Source of the DNA: Streptomyces sp. JHA26
Lineage (GTDB): Bacteria > Actinomycetota > Actinomycetes > Streptomycetales > Streptomycetaceae
Assembly (NCBI RefSeq): GCF_002005565.1
Contig: NZ_BDJC01000006.1
Coordinates: 62,001 to 126,000 of the forward strand
Reading direction: 5' to 3'
Length of the DNA: 64,000 nt
Shown here: in pieces, positions 26,229 through 34,300 of the stretch
Layout: every line of letters starts with the position of its first letter
How positions within the stretch are numbered: the stretch's first letter is position 1
Made by a program: the position numbers and the translations under genes
The notes under the pieces: model-generated
Database searches by the model: none
Seen by the model: the letters and a program-made list of their open reading frames with translations, nothing else
What the model was told of the DNA's origin: nothing

Positions 26229-26770
26229 CAGTAGTCCTCTATCACCGAGCGGAGTCGCACCTGGCCGGCGGTCTGGCCCACGGCCACGTCCGTCTTGGTG
26301 TAGGTGCCGTCGCTGAGGCGCAGGCTCTCGGCGATGTGCGCGAGCCATCCCGTGACCGTGCCGGCCTGCCGCTCCCACTGCCGGTGGGCGAGCCGGACCG
26401 CCCGCGCCGACTCCAGTCCCTCCAGTGCGCCCACCGCCTTCAGCGCGGGCTCCTCCAGCGACGCGGCGGGCTTGTAGAAGTGGTCGTAGATGTCGTCGAT
26501 CTGGCCGGCGGCCTTCTTGAGCACGCCCGGTGCGATCTTCAGGTCGACCGGCTTCCCGCCGGCGGGCGGCGGCGGGAGCAGGCCGGGAGCGGTCGGTTGC
26601 AGCGGCGGCCGCTCCAGCGGGTCGACGGTGCTGCTCGCGGGCGGCGCGGTGTAGTGGCCCTCCCAGCCGGGGAGGACCTTGTGCCGCTCGATCTCGTCCG
26701 GGGACAGCGGGAGCTTCGCCCCGTCCGGCTCCGGGAGCCGGTCGTCCCCTGTGGTCTTGCTTTCGCTCAT
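26228..26770 (-). CDS. WXG100-like helical protein with proline-rich N-terminus
   Basis: 180 residues. Residues 1-85 are disordered and Pro-rich; residues 90-180 form a helical hairpin with DDIYDHFYKPAASLEEPAL and HRQWERQAGTVTGWL, like WXG100-family partners. It lies directly upstream of the 379-residue WXG-type gene, with TGATG stop-start overlap, suggesting a heterodimer. The ATG at 26770 is used instead of an upstream in-frame start because a GGGGGATC site is close. First gene of the three-gene set. Confidence 0.65.
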   Translation of the reverse strand: MSESKTTGDDRLPEPDGAKLPLSPDEIERHKVLPGWEGHYTAPPASSTVDPLERPPLQPTAPGLLPPPPAGGKPVDLKIAPGVLKKAAGQIDDIYDHFYKPAASLEEPALKAVGALEGLESARAVRLAHRQWERQAGTVTGWLAHIAESLRLSDGTYTKTDVAVGQTAGQVRLRSVIEDY

Positions 26771-26859
26771 GTGTGATCCCCCGTTCGGTGTCGCCCCTTC
26801 AGACAATCATGGTGACGACCGGATGATCACATCGGTTCAACGCCGGGCCCGGAGCGCGG

Positions 26860-26879
26860 GCGGTCCGGGCCCGGACCGC
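26860..26879. terminator. 20-bp perfect palindrome at the end of the ABC operon
   Basis: GCGGTCCGGG joined to CCCGGACCGC without a loop, 13 bases beyond the permease stop. Probably the terminator of the exporter operon, separating it from the WXG genes. Confidence 0.6.
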
Positions 26880-26892
26880 GCCGCCCGCGGCC

Positions 26893-27699
26893 TCAGCCGT
26901 CGGCCGAGCGGTACTTGCGCACCGCCAGCGTCCGGAAGACCGCGATGATCAGGACGGACCAGATCAGCGAGGCCCAGACGGGGTGCTGCATGGGCCAGGC
27001 GTCGGACTGCACGACGCCCGGATTGCCGAACAGCTCCCGGCAGGCCTGCACCGTGGCGCTGAACGGGTTCCACTCGGCGATGTGCCGGAGCCAGGGGGTC
27101 ATCTGACCGGAGTTCACGAAGGCGTTCGACACGAACGTCACGGGGAACAGCCAGATGATCCCTCCGGAGGTCGCCGCCTCCGGGGTCCGCACGGACAGGC
27201 CGATCAGCGCTCCGATCCAGGTGAAGGCGTATCCCAGGAGAAGGAGCAGGCCGAAGCCGGCCAGGATCCGTCCGGCGTCGGTCGGCGCCGCGGAGCCGGT
27301 GCGCCACCCCACGATCAGCGCGACGACCGCGAGGACGAGCAGCGTGATCGTCGTCTGCACCAGGTCGGCGACCGTCCGGCCGGTCAGCACCGCACCGCGG
27401 GCCATCGGCAGGGAGCGGAAGCGGTCGACCAGCCCCTTCTGCATGTCGTCGGCGATACCGGCCGCCGATCCCGCGGTGGCGAAGGTGACGGTCTGCGCGA
27501 AGATGCCCGCCATCAGGAAGTCCTTGTAGACGTCCGCATCGGTGGTGCCCCCGATCTGCAGCGAGCCGCCGAAGACGTACGTGAAGAGGACCACGAACAT
27601 CACCGGCTGGATGATCCCGAAGAGGACCATCTCGGGGATCCTGGTCATCCGGATCAGGTTCCTGCGGGCGATGACCAGGGAGTCGGCCATCATGCTCAC
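26893..27699 (-). CDS. ABC-2 type exporter permease (DrrB-like)
   Basis: 268 residues, six predicted transmembrane helices. The pattern of antibiotic-resistance DrrB proteins is clear: an N-terminal ARRNLIRMTRIPE segment, then FGIIQPVMFVVLFTYVFGG and the late LAVRKYRS tail. Function: membrane half of a drug or lipid exporter with the ATPase gene directly upstream. GTG at 27699 is chosen because it overlaps the ATPase stop (GTGA) and has AAGGAGG six bases upstream; ATG at 27693 is possible. Substrate unknown. Confidence 0.88.
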   Translation of the reverse strand: MSMMADSLVIARRNLIRMTRIPEMVLFGIIQPVMFVVLFTYVFGGSLQIGGTTDADVYKDFLMAGIFAQTVTFATAGSAAGIADDMQKGLVDRFRSLPMARGAVLTGRTVADLVQTTITLLVLAVVALIVGWRTGSAAPTDAGRILAGFGLLLLLGYAFTWIGALIGLSVRTPEAATSGGIIWLFPVTFVSNAFVNSGQMTPWLRHIAEWNPFSATVQACRELFGNPGVVQSDAWPMQHPVWASLIWSVLIIAVFRTLAVRKYRSADG

Positions 27700-28730
27700 C
27701 GGGTGACCTCCTTCTCCTGCCGGTGACCGTCGTGCCCCTGCGGGCCTCCGTCCCCCTCCGCGGGGCCGTTCGCCCCCGCCGGGTCCTCCGCCTCGGCCGC
27801 GTGGCCGGTGAGGGAGAGGAAGACGTCGTCGAGGGTGGGGCGGCGCAGGCCGATGTCGTCGATCTCGATGCCGCGGCTGTCGAGTTCGCGGATGACCTCG
27901 GCGAGCAGCCTGGCGCCGCCGGTCACGGGCACGGTGAGCTTGCGCATGTGCTCCTCGACCGTCGTGTCGCCCTTGCCGAAGCCGCGCAGCACCTCCGACG
28001 CGGTGCGGAGGTGCTCGCGCTCGTGCACGACCACTTCGACGCGCTCGCCTCCGATGCGGGCCTTGAGCTGGTCGGAGGTGCCCTTGGCGATGACCCGGCC
28101 GCGGTCGACCACCGCGATGTCGTGGGCGAGGTGGTCGGCCTCCTCCAGGTACTGGGTGGTCAGCAGCAGCGTCGTACCGTCGGAGACGAGCTGCTTGATG
28201 ACGTCCCACAGCTGCTGGCGGTTGCGCGGGTCCAGGCCCGTCGTCGGCTCGTCCATGAACATCACGGGCGGCGAGACGACGAGGGCCGCCGCGAGGTCGA
28301 GGCGGCGGCGCATGCCTCCCGAGTAGGTCTTCGTGGGGCGGTCGGCGGCGTCCGCGAGGTGGAACTGCTCCAGCAGCTCGGCCGCCCGGCGCTTCGCCTC
28401 CCTGGCCCGCATCTGGTACAGCCGGCCGACCATCTGCAGGTTCTCCCGGCCGGTCAGGTATTCGTCGACCGCGGCGAACTGGCCGGAGAGCCCGATCGAG
28501 CGGCGTACCGCGTCGGGCTGCCCGAGCACGTCGAGGCCGGCGACGACGGCCCTGCCGCTGTCGGGCCGCAGCAGGGTGGTCAGGCAGCGGACGGTGGTGG
28601 TCTTGCCCGCGCCGTTCGGCCCGAGCAGGCCCAGGACCGTGCCCTCGGGGACGTCGAGGTCGACGCCGTCCAGAGCCCTTACGTCACCGAAGGTCTTCAC
28701 CAGGCCTTCGGCATGGATGGCACCTGGCAT
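27696..28730 (-). CDS. ABC exporter ATP-binding protein (DrrA-like)
   Basis: 344 residues. Walker A GPNGAGKTTT near 40-48, signature YSGGMRRRLDLA near 140, Walker B FMDEPTTGLD near 162 and the C-terminal DrrA-type domain ending after the SRGIEIDDIGLRRPTLDDVFL block. Powers the permease coded next. ATG at 28730 is used, with GGAG six bases before; an ATG four codons earlier is possible. Long leader of about 170 bases from a promoter that has an operator-like palindrome between -35 and -10. Confidence 0.92.
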   Translation of the reverse strand: MPGAIHAEGLVKTFGDVRALDGVDLDVPEGTVLGLLGPNGAGKTTTVRCLTTLLRPDSGRAVVAGLDVLGQPDAVRRSIGLSGQFAAVDEYLTGRENLQMVGRLYQMRAREAKRRAAELLEQFHLADAADRPTKTYSGGMRRRLDLAAALVVSPPVMFMDEPTTGLDPRNRQQLWDVIKQLVSDGTTLLLTTQYLEEADHLAHDIAVVDRGRVIAKGTSDQLKARIGGERVEVVVHEREHLRTASEVLRGFGKGDTTVEEHMRKLTVPVTGGARLLAEVIRELDSRGIEIDDIGLRRPTLDDVFLSLTGHAAEAEDPAGANGPAEGDGGPQGHDGHRQEKEVTR

Positions 28731-28781
28731 GTGAGTCTCCACGTCGTCGGGGATTCTTCGGGAAGCCTAGGATCGTGCGGT

Positions 28782-28841
28782 TTCTTCCGCTTGTTCTTCC
28801 ACCTGTTTTTCCGCTTGTCCTTCCGCGGGTTCCTCCGGCAC
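28782..28841 (-). repeat. 12-bp imperfect tandem repeat in the ABC exporter leader
   Basis: Four to five units of a T/C-rich 12-mer of the form TTCTTCCGCTTG begin at 28782, 28794, 28806, 28818 and 28830. On the mRNA they give GGAA-rich purine blocks between promoter and start codon. Could influence ribosome binding or RNA stability; no known family. Confidence 0.6.
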
Positions 28842-28905
28842 GCTCGGCCCGCTCCACACATGCCGCCGGACGCCGCACGCCGGGCGGCCGCGTGGCGCAC
28901 GCCAC

Positions 28906-28934
28906 ACAGTAACGCGATGTATCGCGTCTCACAA
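28906..28934 (-). promoter_or_regulatory. ABC exporter promoter with palindrome in the spacer
   Basis: On the minus strand TTGTGA (28934-28929) and TACTGT (28911-28906) are 17 bases apart. The spacer contains the near-complete palindrome ACGCGAT-AC-ATCGCGT (28912-28927, 7-bp arms). This is the classic layout of a repressor-controlled drug-exporter promoter. Protein unknown; a PadR- or TetR-type repressor is possible, but none is coded beside it. Confidence 0.65.
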
Positions 28935-28982
28935 CGGAATTCCCCGAACGGGTGACGGAAGGGGAGAGGGATCCGTCCCGGT

Positions 28983-30212
28983 TCAGCCGATGACCGGGTA
29001 GCCCGCGTCCCGCAGCGCGCGGTCGACCTCGGCGCAGTGCTCCGGCCCCTTCGTCTCCAGGTGCAGCTCGACCTCCGCCTCGGTCAGCCCGAGCCGCGGG
29101 TCGGTCCGGACGTGGCTCACGTCCAGCACGTTCGCGTCCACCACCGACAGCACCCCCAGCAGCGTGGCGAGGGCGCCCGGCCGGTCCGTCAGCCGCAGGC
29201 GGACCGCCAGGTAGCGGCCCTGCGCGGCCATGCCGTGCCGCAGCACGCCCTGCATCAGCACCGGGTCCACGTTGCCCCCGGACAGCACCGCCACCACCGG
29301 GCCCTCGAAGGCACCGGGATCGCTCATGAGCGCCGCCACCGGACTCGCCCCGGCCGGCTCCACGACCAGCTTGGCCCGCTCCAGGCACAGCAGCAGCGCG
29401 GCGGACAGCTCGTCCTCGGAGACGGTGCGGACCTCGTCGACCAGGTCGCCGACGATCTCGAACGGCACGTCACCGGGCCGCCCCACCTTGATGCCGTCGG
29501 CCATCGTCACCGGATGCTCGACGGCCACCGGCCGCCCCGCGGCCAGCGAGGGCGGGTACGCCGCCGCGCCCTCCGCCTGCACGCCCACGATCCGCACGTC
29601 CGGCCGGACCCCCTTCACCGCGACCGCCGTCCCGGCCACCAGACCGCCCCCGCCGATGCCGACCACCACGGTCCGCACCTCGGGGCACTGCTCCAGGATC
29701 TCCAGCCCCACCGTCCCCTGACCGGCGATGACGTCGGGATGGTCGAAGGGGTGGATGAAGACCGCGCCCGTGCGCTCCGCGTACTCCCGCGCGGCGGCCA
29801 GCGTCTCGTCGACCACCTGGCCGTGCAGGCGCACCTCGGCGCCGTAGTCCCGGGTGGCGCTGATCTTCGGCAGCGGGGCGCCCTTGGGCATGAACACCGT
29901 CGCGTGGACCCCGAGCAGCGAGGACGCCAGCGCCACCCCCTGCGCGTGGTTGCCCGCGCTGGCCGCGACGACTCCGGCGGCCCGCTCCTCGGGCAGCAGC
30001 CCGGCGATCCTGACGTACGCGCCGCGCAGCTTGAACGAACCCGTCCGCTGGAGGTTCTCGCACTTGAGGTGCACCGGCGCACCGACCAGCTGCGACAGGT
30101 ACCGGCTGCCCTCCATCGCCGTCACCCGCGCCACGCCCGAGAGCATCTTCTGGGCTCCGCGCACGTCGTCGAGGGTGCCGGGGCGGACAGCGGCGGCGGT
30201 GCTGTAGCTCAT
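28983..30212 (-). CDS. ilvA: threonine ammonia-lyase with ACT domain
   Basis: 409 residues. PLP lysine in RTGSFKLRGAY near residue 50, the glycine-rich VVGIGGGGLVAG phosphate loop near 185 and a C-terminal ACT-like regulatory domain from about 330. Converts threonine to 2-oxobutanoate and ammonia for isoleucine synthesis (or threonine breakdown). This one-ACT form is shorter than the two-ACT E. coli IlvA. Start: GATGCT (30219-30224) lies 6 bases before ATG, suggesting leaderless initiation. Divergent from the MarR gene. Confidence 0.9.
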   Translation of the reverse strand: MSYSTAAAVRPGTLDDVRGAQKMLSGVARVTAMEGSRYLSQLVGAPVHLKCENLQRTGSFKLRGAYVRIAGLLPEERAAGVVAASAGNHAQGVALASSLLGVHATVFMPKGAPLPKISATRDYGAEVRLHGQVVDETLAAAREYAERTGAVFIHPFDHPDVIAGQGTVGLEILEQCPEVRTVVVGIGGGGLVAGTAVAVKGVRPDVRIVGVQAEGAAAYPPSLAAGRPVAVEHPVTMADGIKVGRPGDVPFEIVGDLVDEVRTVSEDELSAALLLCLERAKLVVEPAGASPVAALMSDPGAFEGPVVAVLSGGNVDPVLMQGVLRHGMAAQGRYLAVRLRLTDRPGALATLLGVLSVVDANVLDVSHVRTDPRLGLTEAEVELHLETKGPEHCAEVDRALRDAGYPVIG

Positions 30213-30356
30213 GCCCTCAGCATCGCAGTTCGCGGGCGCGGACGACCGGTGTGACCAACCTCCGAGACCCGCTTTGCGCAGCGACGGTACGTCTCGCCGT
30301 CCGGCCGCGTACCCTGTCCCCCAATCAGCAGCCCTCCACGAAGTGAGCCCCCGGCC

Positions 30357-30881
30357 ATGCCCACAACGCCTGAGATGTCGATGGACATGACGACCGCCGG
30401 TGACACCGGTCTTCTCGAGACGCTCCAGCACGAGGTGGCGCTCTTCGCCCGCCGGGCGGAACAGACCCGGCTCGGCGGGGTCGGGCAGGTCCGCAACTCC
30501 ATGGACCGCGCCGCCTACCTGCTCCTGAACCGCCTGGACAAAGAGGGCCCGATGGGGGTCAAGGCCCTTGCCGCGAGCATGGGGATCGACTCCTCGACGG
30601 TCACCCGGCAGGTGGCCCCGCTCGTCGACAGCGGACTCGTCAAGCGGACCTCGCACCCCGAGGACGGGCGCGCGGTGGTGCTCCAGCTGTCCCCGCGCGG
30701 TGTGTCGCGGCTGGACGAGGTGCGGTCCTCGCGGCGTCAGCTGATGGCCGAGCTGACCCACGACTGGGCGCCGGAGGAGCGCGAGGCGTTCTGCACGCTC
30801 CTCACCCGCTTCAACAGCGCCCTGTCCGCCCGTACGGGTGGTCAGGGCGCGGCGGGCCCGGAGGCGTCGTCGGCCTCCTGA
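30357..30881 (+). CDS. MarR family transcriptional regulator
   Basis: 174 residues with a MarR winged helix: MGVKALAASMGIDSSTVTRQVAPL (recognition helix), followed by the wing SHPEDGRAVVLQLSPRG. N- and C-terminal helices form the dimer interface. It is divergent from ilvA with a 144-base gap, so autoregulation or control of ilvA is possible, but no obvious palindrome is seen there. Ligand unknown. Two later in-frame ATGs (30378, 30387) are alternative starts. Confidence 0.88.
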   Translation: MPTTPEMSMDMTTAGDTGLLETLQHEVALFARRAEQTRLGGVGQVRNSMDRAAYLLLNRLDKEGPMGVKALAASMGIDSSTVTRQVAPLVDSGLVKRTSHPEDGRAVVLQLSPRGVSRLDEVRSSRRQLMAELTHDWAPEEREAFCTLLTRFNSALSARTGGQGAAGPEASSAS

Positions 30882-30942
30882 GCCCGCCCGCCCCGGCGTC
30901 CCGGGGCCTCACCGGCTTTCCCGGGCGGACGGCGCCGCGCTC

Positions 30943-30972
30943 TTGACCGGCGGACCGCCCCTGGCCTGATAT
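30943..30972 (+). promoter_or_regulatory. promoter of the sigma-like gene pair
   Basis: TTGACC (30943-30948), an 18-base spacer and TGATAT (30967-30972) give a housekeeping-type promoter about 100 bases before the GTG at 31077. Confidence 0.5.
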
Positions 30973-31076
30973 GAGACCGGGCCCTCGGTGTACGCGGCCG
31001 GCACCCGCTCACGCGCGCGACGGGTCCCCCTCTTTTCGACGAGGTCACGGGTGTCGCCCACCAGGCGGGAGGCGCG

Positions 31077-31577
31077 GTGCGAGAACGGCATGCGGCCCGG
31101 GACGCCCGCCGGGCCCGGGAGTTCGAGGCCTTCGTCGCGGGCGCGGCGGGCCGGCTGCTGCACTCCGCCACCCTGCTCACGGCCGAGCCACCGGACGGCA
31201 ACCCGCACGCGCGGCGCCTGCTGGCGCTGTCCCTGGCCCACACGTACGCCTGCTGGGACGGGCTGCGCGGCGAGGACCCCTACGACCGCGCCCGCCAGTA
31301 CCTGGCCACCCGGTTCGCCCGGGAGGCCTGGCACCGCCACCGCGGTCCTTTCGGCCGGCCCCGCCGGCGTCCCGGCGGGGCGCTCGGCGGACTCGCCCCG
31401 CAGGAACGCCTGGTCCTGGTGCTCAGGCTGTACGAGGGGGTCGCCGAGGAGCAGGTGGCGGCCCTGCTGGCGCTGCCCGTGGAACGGGTGCGGACGGTCC
31501 ACGACCGGGCGGTGGCCGCCGTGCTGTACCCGCCGCCGGAGCCCGCCCGCCGGACCGCGAGGGCGGCGCCGCCGTGA
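31077..31577 (+). CDS. sigma-factor-like protein (ECF-like, region 4)
   Basis: 166 residues. The second half reads like sigma region 4: LAPQERLVLVLRLYEGVAEEQVAALLALPVERV, with the VRTVHDRAVAAV recognition-like helix. The first half (about 15-85) is helical and could be region 2, but the -10-recognition motifs are weak. It may be a divergent ECF sigma factor or a non-polymerase-binding relative. GTG start with GGGAGG five bases before. The next gene overlaps by GTGA and codes a membrane protein placed as an anti-sigma factor would be. Confidence 0.6.
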   Translation: MRERHAARDARRAREFEAFVAGAAGRLLHSATLLTAEPPDGNPHARRLLALSLAHTYACWDGLRGEDPYDRARQYLATRFAREAWHRHRGPFGRPRRRPGGALGGLAPQERLVLVLRLYEGVAEEQVAALLALPVERVRTVHDRAVAAVLYPPPEPARRTARAAPP

Positions 31578-31867
31578 CCGGCACGCGCGTGGGGGGCCGG
31601 GGGGCGCCGGTGAACCGGTTCGAACGGGAGGCCGCCGTGCGGCGGATCATGGAGCAGTCGCCGCCGCGGGTGCCGCCCGAGCTGTACGCGGACGCCCTGC
31701 GCCGCGGGAGCCGGATGCTGCGGCGCAGGACCGCCGTGCGCCGTCTGACGTGGCTGGTGCTGTGCGCCGCGGCCGTGGTGTTCACGGTGTGGGCGCTGAC
31801 CGCCCGGCCCTGGGCGGAGCCGCCGTCGGAGACGACCCCGCCCGTGACGGGCTGGGAGGGCTGGTGA
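31574..31867 (+). CDS. small membrane protein, possible anti-sigma partner
   Basis: 97 residues. A charged N-terminal cytoplasmic part (about 1-58, with FEREAAVRRIMEQSPPRVPPEL), one helix (about 60-80, LTWLVLCAAAVVFTVWALT) and a short outside tail. No zinc HxxxCxxC motif. GTG start overlaps the stop of the sigma-like gene, so expression should be coupled. The layout suggests membrane tethering of the sigma-like protein, which is inference from context. Confidence 0.6.
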   Translation: MTGTRVGGRGAPVNRFEREAAVRRIMEQSPPRVPPELYADALRRGSRMLRRRTAVRRLTWLVLCAAAVVFTVWALTARPWAEPPSETTPPVTGWEGW

Positions 31868-31877
31868 GCCCGGCGGG

Positions 31878-33032
31878 CTAGCCGAGCGCCTGCTGGAGGT
31901 CCTCCAGCAGGTCGTCGGCGTTCTCGATGCCGACCGACAGGCGCACCAGGTCGGCGGGCACCTCCAGGGCCGAACCGGCGGCCGAGGCGTGCGTCATCCG
32001 GCCGGGGTGCTCGATCAGCGACTCGACGCCGCCCAGGGACTCGCCGAGCGTGAACACCTTCGCGCGGTTGCAGACCTCGACGGCCGCCTCCTCGCCGCCC
32101 TCGACGCGGAAGGAGACCATGCCGCCGAACGCCCTCATCTGCTTGGCGGCGATCTCGTGCCCCGGGTGGTCCGGCAGCCCCGGGTACAGCACGCTCGTCA
32201 CGCGCGCGTGCCGGGTGAGCATCTCGGCGACCTTGCCGGCGTTCTCGCTGTGCCGGTCCATGCGCACCGCGAGCGTCTTGGTGCCGCGCAGCACCAGCCA
32301 GGAGTCGAAGGGGCCGGCGACGGCGCCCATCGCGTTCTGGTGGAAGGCCAGCTCCTCGCCGAGCTCCTGGTCGTTCACGATCAGCGCACCGCCGACGACG
32401 TCCGAGTGGCCGCCCATGTACTTGGTCAGGGAGTGCACGACGACGTCCGCGCCGAGCGCCAGCGGCTGCTGGAGGTACGGCGTGGCGAAGGTGTTGTCGA
32501 CGACGAGCCGGGCGCCGGCGTCCCGGGCGACCTGGGCGACGGCCGCGACGTCGGTGATGCCGAGCAGCGGGTTGGACGGGGTCTCCACCCACACGGCCTT
32601 GGTCCGGTCGGTGATCGCGGCCCGCACGGCGGCGGGGTCGGCGCTGTCGGCCACCGACCACTCCACGCCCCACCGGGTGGCGACCTTGGCGAAGAGCCGG
32701 AAGGTGCCGCCGTAGGCGTCGTTGGGGATGACCACGTGGTCGCCGGGGCGCAGCAGCGTGCGCAACAGGCAGTCCTCGGCCGCCAGTCCGGACGCGAACG
32801 CGAGGCCGCGGCGGCCGCCCTCCAGGGCGGCGAGGTTCTCCTCCAGCGCGGTGCGGGTCGGGTTCGCGCTGCGGCTGTACTCGTAGCCGCCGCGCAGGCC
32901 GCCGACGCCGTCCTGCTTGTAGGTCGACACCTGGTAGATCGGCGGGACGACCGCTCCCGTCAGGGGATCGGCGGTGTTGCCCGCGTGGATCGCGAGCGTC
33001 TCGAAGTGCTGACTGATGTGCCTGTCGCTCAT
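31878..33032 (-). CDS. metB: cystathionine gamma-synthase / gamma-lyase family enzyme
   Basis: 384 residues. Cys/Met-metabolism PLP family: YSRSANPTRTALE near 50, the PLP lysine in HSLTKYMGGHSD near 200, and the C-terminal SLGGVESLIEHPGRMTHAS block. Joins O-succinyl- or O-acetylhomoserine with cysteine, or splits cystathionine in reverse trans-sulfuration; sequence alone cannot separate the two. TACGCT (33041-33046) stands 8 bases before ATG. Ends only 10 bases from the membrane-protein gene on the other strand. Confidence 0.88.
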   Translation of the reverse strand: MSDRHISQHFETLAIHAGNTADPLTGAVVPPIYQVSTYKQDGVGGLRGGYEYSRSANPTRTALEENLAALEGGRRGLAFASGLAAEDCLLRTLLRPGDHVVIPNDAYGGTFRLFAKVATRWGVEWSVADSADPAAVRAAITDRTKAVWVETPSNPLLGITDVAAVAQVARDAGARLVVDNTFATPYLQQPLALGADVVVHSLTKYMGGHSDVVGGALIVNDQELGEELAFHQNAMGAVAGPFDSWLVLRGTKTLAVRMDRHSENAGKVAEMLTRHARVTSVLYPGLPDHPGHEIAAKQMRAFGGMVSFRVEGGEEAAVEVCNRAKVFTLGESLGGVESLIEHPGRMTHASAAGSALEVPADLVRLSVGIENADDLLEDLQQALG

Positions 33033-33127
33033 GGGCCCCGAGCGTAGTGCCGCGGACGGCTCCGCGCGTTCTCCCGGGCCGGGTCACAGGTTGGCCAAGT
33101 GGTGGCGGCGTCTGGTTCGCTGGTGGC

Positions 33128-34246
33128 ATGGAGATTCTCTGGGTCCTGATCGCCCTGGTCATGCTCGGTTTCGTGCTGCTCCCCGTGCTGCGGCGCCGGC
33201 GGAGCGCGGTGGGGCTGGTTCCGCCCGGCCACCCGGACGCCGCGGACCCCGCGAACTACGGCTTCGCCCGCGAGGAGGAGCTGGACGTGCGCATGCCGGG
33301 TCCCGACCAGGACCTGCTGGACGTCCTGGACCTGGTCCAGCGCACGCAGGACTACCGGGGGGCGCAGCAGCTGCTCGCCGGCACCGAGACGGACGGCGAG
33401 CGGCGCTGGCAGCGCGTGCAGTCCTTCGCGGGCGCCGCGTCGCTGGAGCTGCAGCAGCGGCCCGGCGGGGTCGGCGAGGTGCCGGGCGGGCAGTGGCTGC
33501 GGGTGTGGCGGACGGAGGCCCCCAAGGACGCGGGCGGCGCGGCCGTGCACGCCGAGTTCCTGGCGCAGCAGGCGTGGCGGACGGCGACGCCGGGCACGGA
33601 CGAGTTCCGGATCATCATGGAGGAGGCGAAGGCGGCGTGCGCCGAGGCGGCGCTGCTGGCCCCCGGCGACCCGGTCCCGTACATCATCGAGCTGTCGGTG
33701 GCGCGCGGCCTGGCCTACCCGCGCGAGGACTTCGAGCAGCTGTGGCTGAAGATCCTGGACCGCGCCCCGGCCCACATGGGCGCGCACCTGGCCGCCCTGC
33801 ACTACTGGTGCGAGAAGTGGCACGGCTCGCGCGAGCTGGCGTACTCGTTCGCGGAGGCCGCCGCGGCCCGCGCGCCCCGGGGGTCGCTGCTGGCCGCGAT
33901 GCCGCTCTTCGCGGTCTTCGAGCACCTGCCCGAGGTCAATCTGGTCAGCGGCTTCTACCAGAGCGAGGTCGTCACCAAGGCGGTCCACGGCGCCCTGCAC
34001 GCGGTGCACTCGGCCCGCCCCGACGACCCGATGCAGGCGCACGTCCGCCACCTGCTGGTGTTCTTCCTGGTCCGCGGCGAGCGCTGGGCGGAGGCCATGA
34101 ACCAGCTGGTACTCGTCGACGGCCACGTCGGCGCCCTGCCGTGGGTCCTGTCCGCCGACCCGGCGGCGGAGTTCGCGGTCTACCGCGCCCTGGCGGTGGC
34201 GGGCTACGAGGCGAACGGCGGCAGCCCGGCGACGCTGCCGCGCTGA
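33128..34246 (+). CDS. conserved hypothetical membrane-anchored helical repeat protein
   Basis: 372 residues. One N-terminal helix (residues 2-19) followed by a basic stop-transfer RRRRS. The remaining cytoplasmic part is alpha-helical, with segments (ALHYWCEKWHGSRELAYSFAEAAAARAP) that look like TPR-type helical pairs. An actinobacterial family without known function. The ATG at 33128 is used because the membrane helix begins there. Its end forms a strong 17-bp hairpin with the msrA side. Confidence 0.7.
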   Translation: MEILWVLIALVMLGFVLLPVLRRRRSAVGLVPPGHPDAADPANYGFAREEELDVRMPGPDQDLLDVLDLVQRTQDYRGAQQLLAGTETDGERRWQRVQSFAGAASLELQQRPGGVGEVPGGQWLRVWRTEAPKDAGGAAVHAEFLAQQAWRTATPGTDEFRIIMEEAKAACAEAALLAPGDPVPYIIELSVARGLAYPREDFEQLWLKILDRAPAHMGAHLAALHYWCEKWHGSRELAYSFAEAAAARAPRGSLLAAMPLFAVFEHLPEVNLVSGFYQSEVVTKAVHGALHAVHSARPDDPMQAHVRHLLVFFLVRGERWAEAMNQLVLVDGHVGALPWVLSADPAAEFAVYRALAVAGYEANGGSPATLPR

Positions 34247-34257
34247 GCGGTCGTCAC

Positions 34258-34296
34258 GGGGACGGCCCGGCCGGAACCGCCGGCCGGGCCGTCCCC
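34258..34296. terminator. 17-bp perfect hairpin between convergent genes
   Basis: GGGGACGGCCCGGCCGG (34258-34274) pairs fully with CCGGCCGGGCCGTCCCC (34280-34296), loop AACCG. Likely bidirectional terminator for the hypothetical gene and msrA. Confidence 0.85.
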
Positions 34297-34300
34297 GGGC

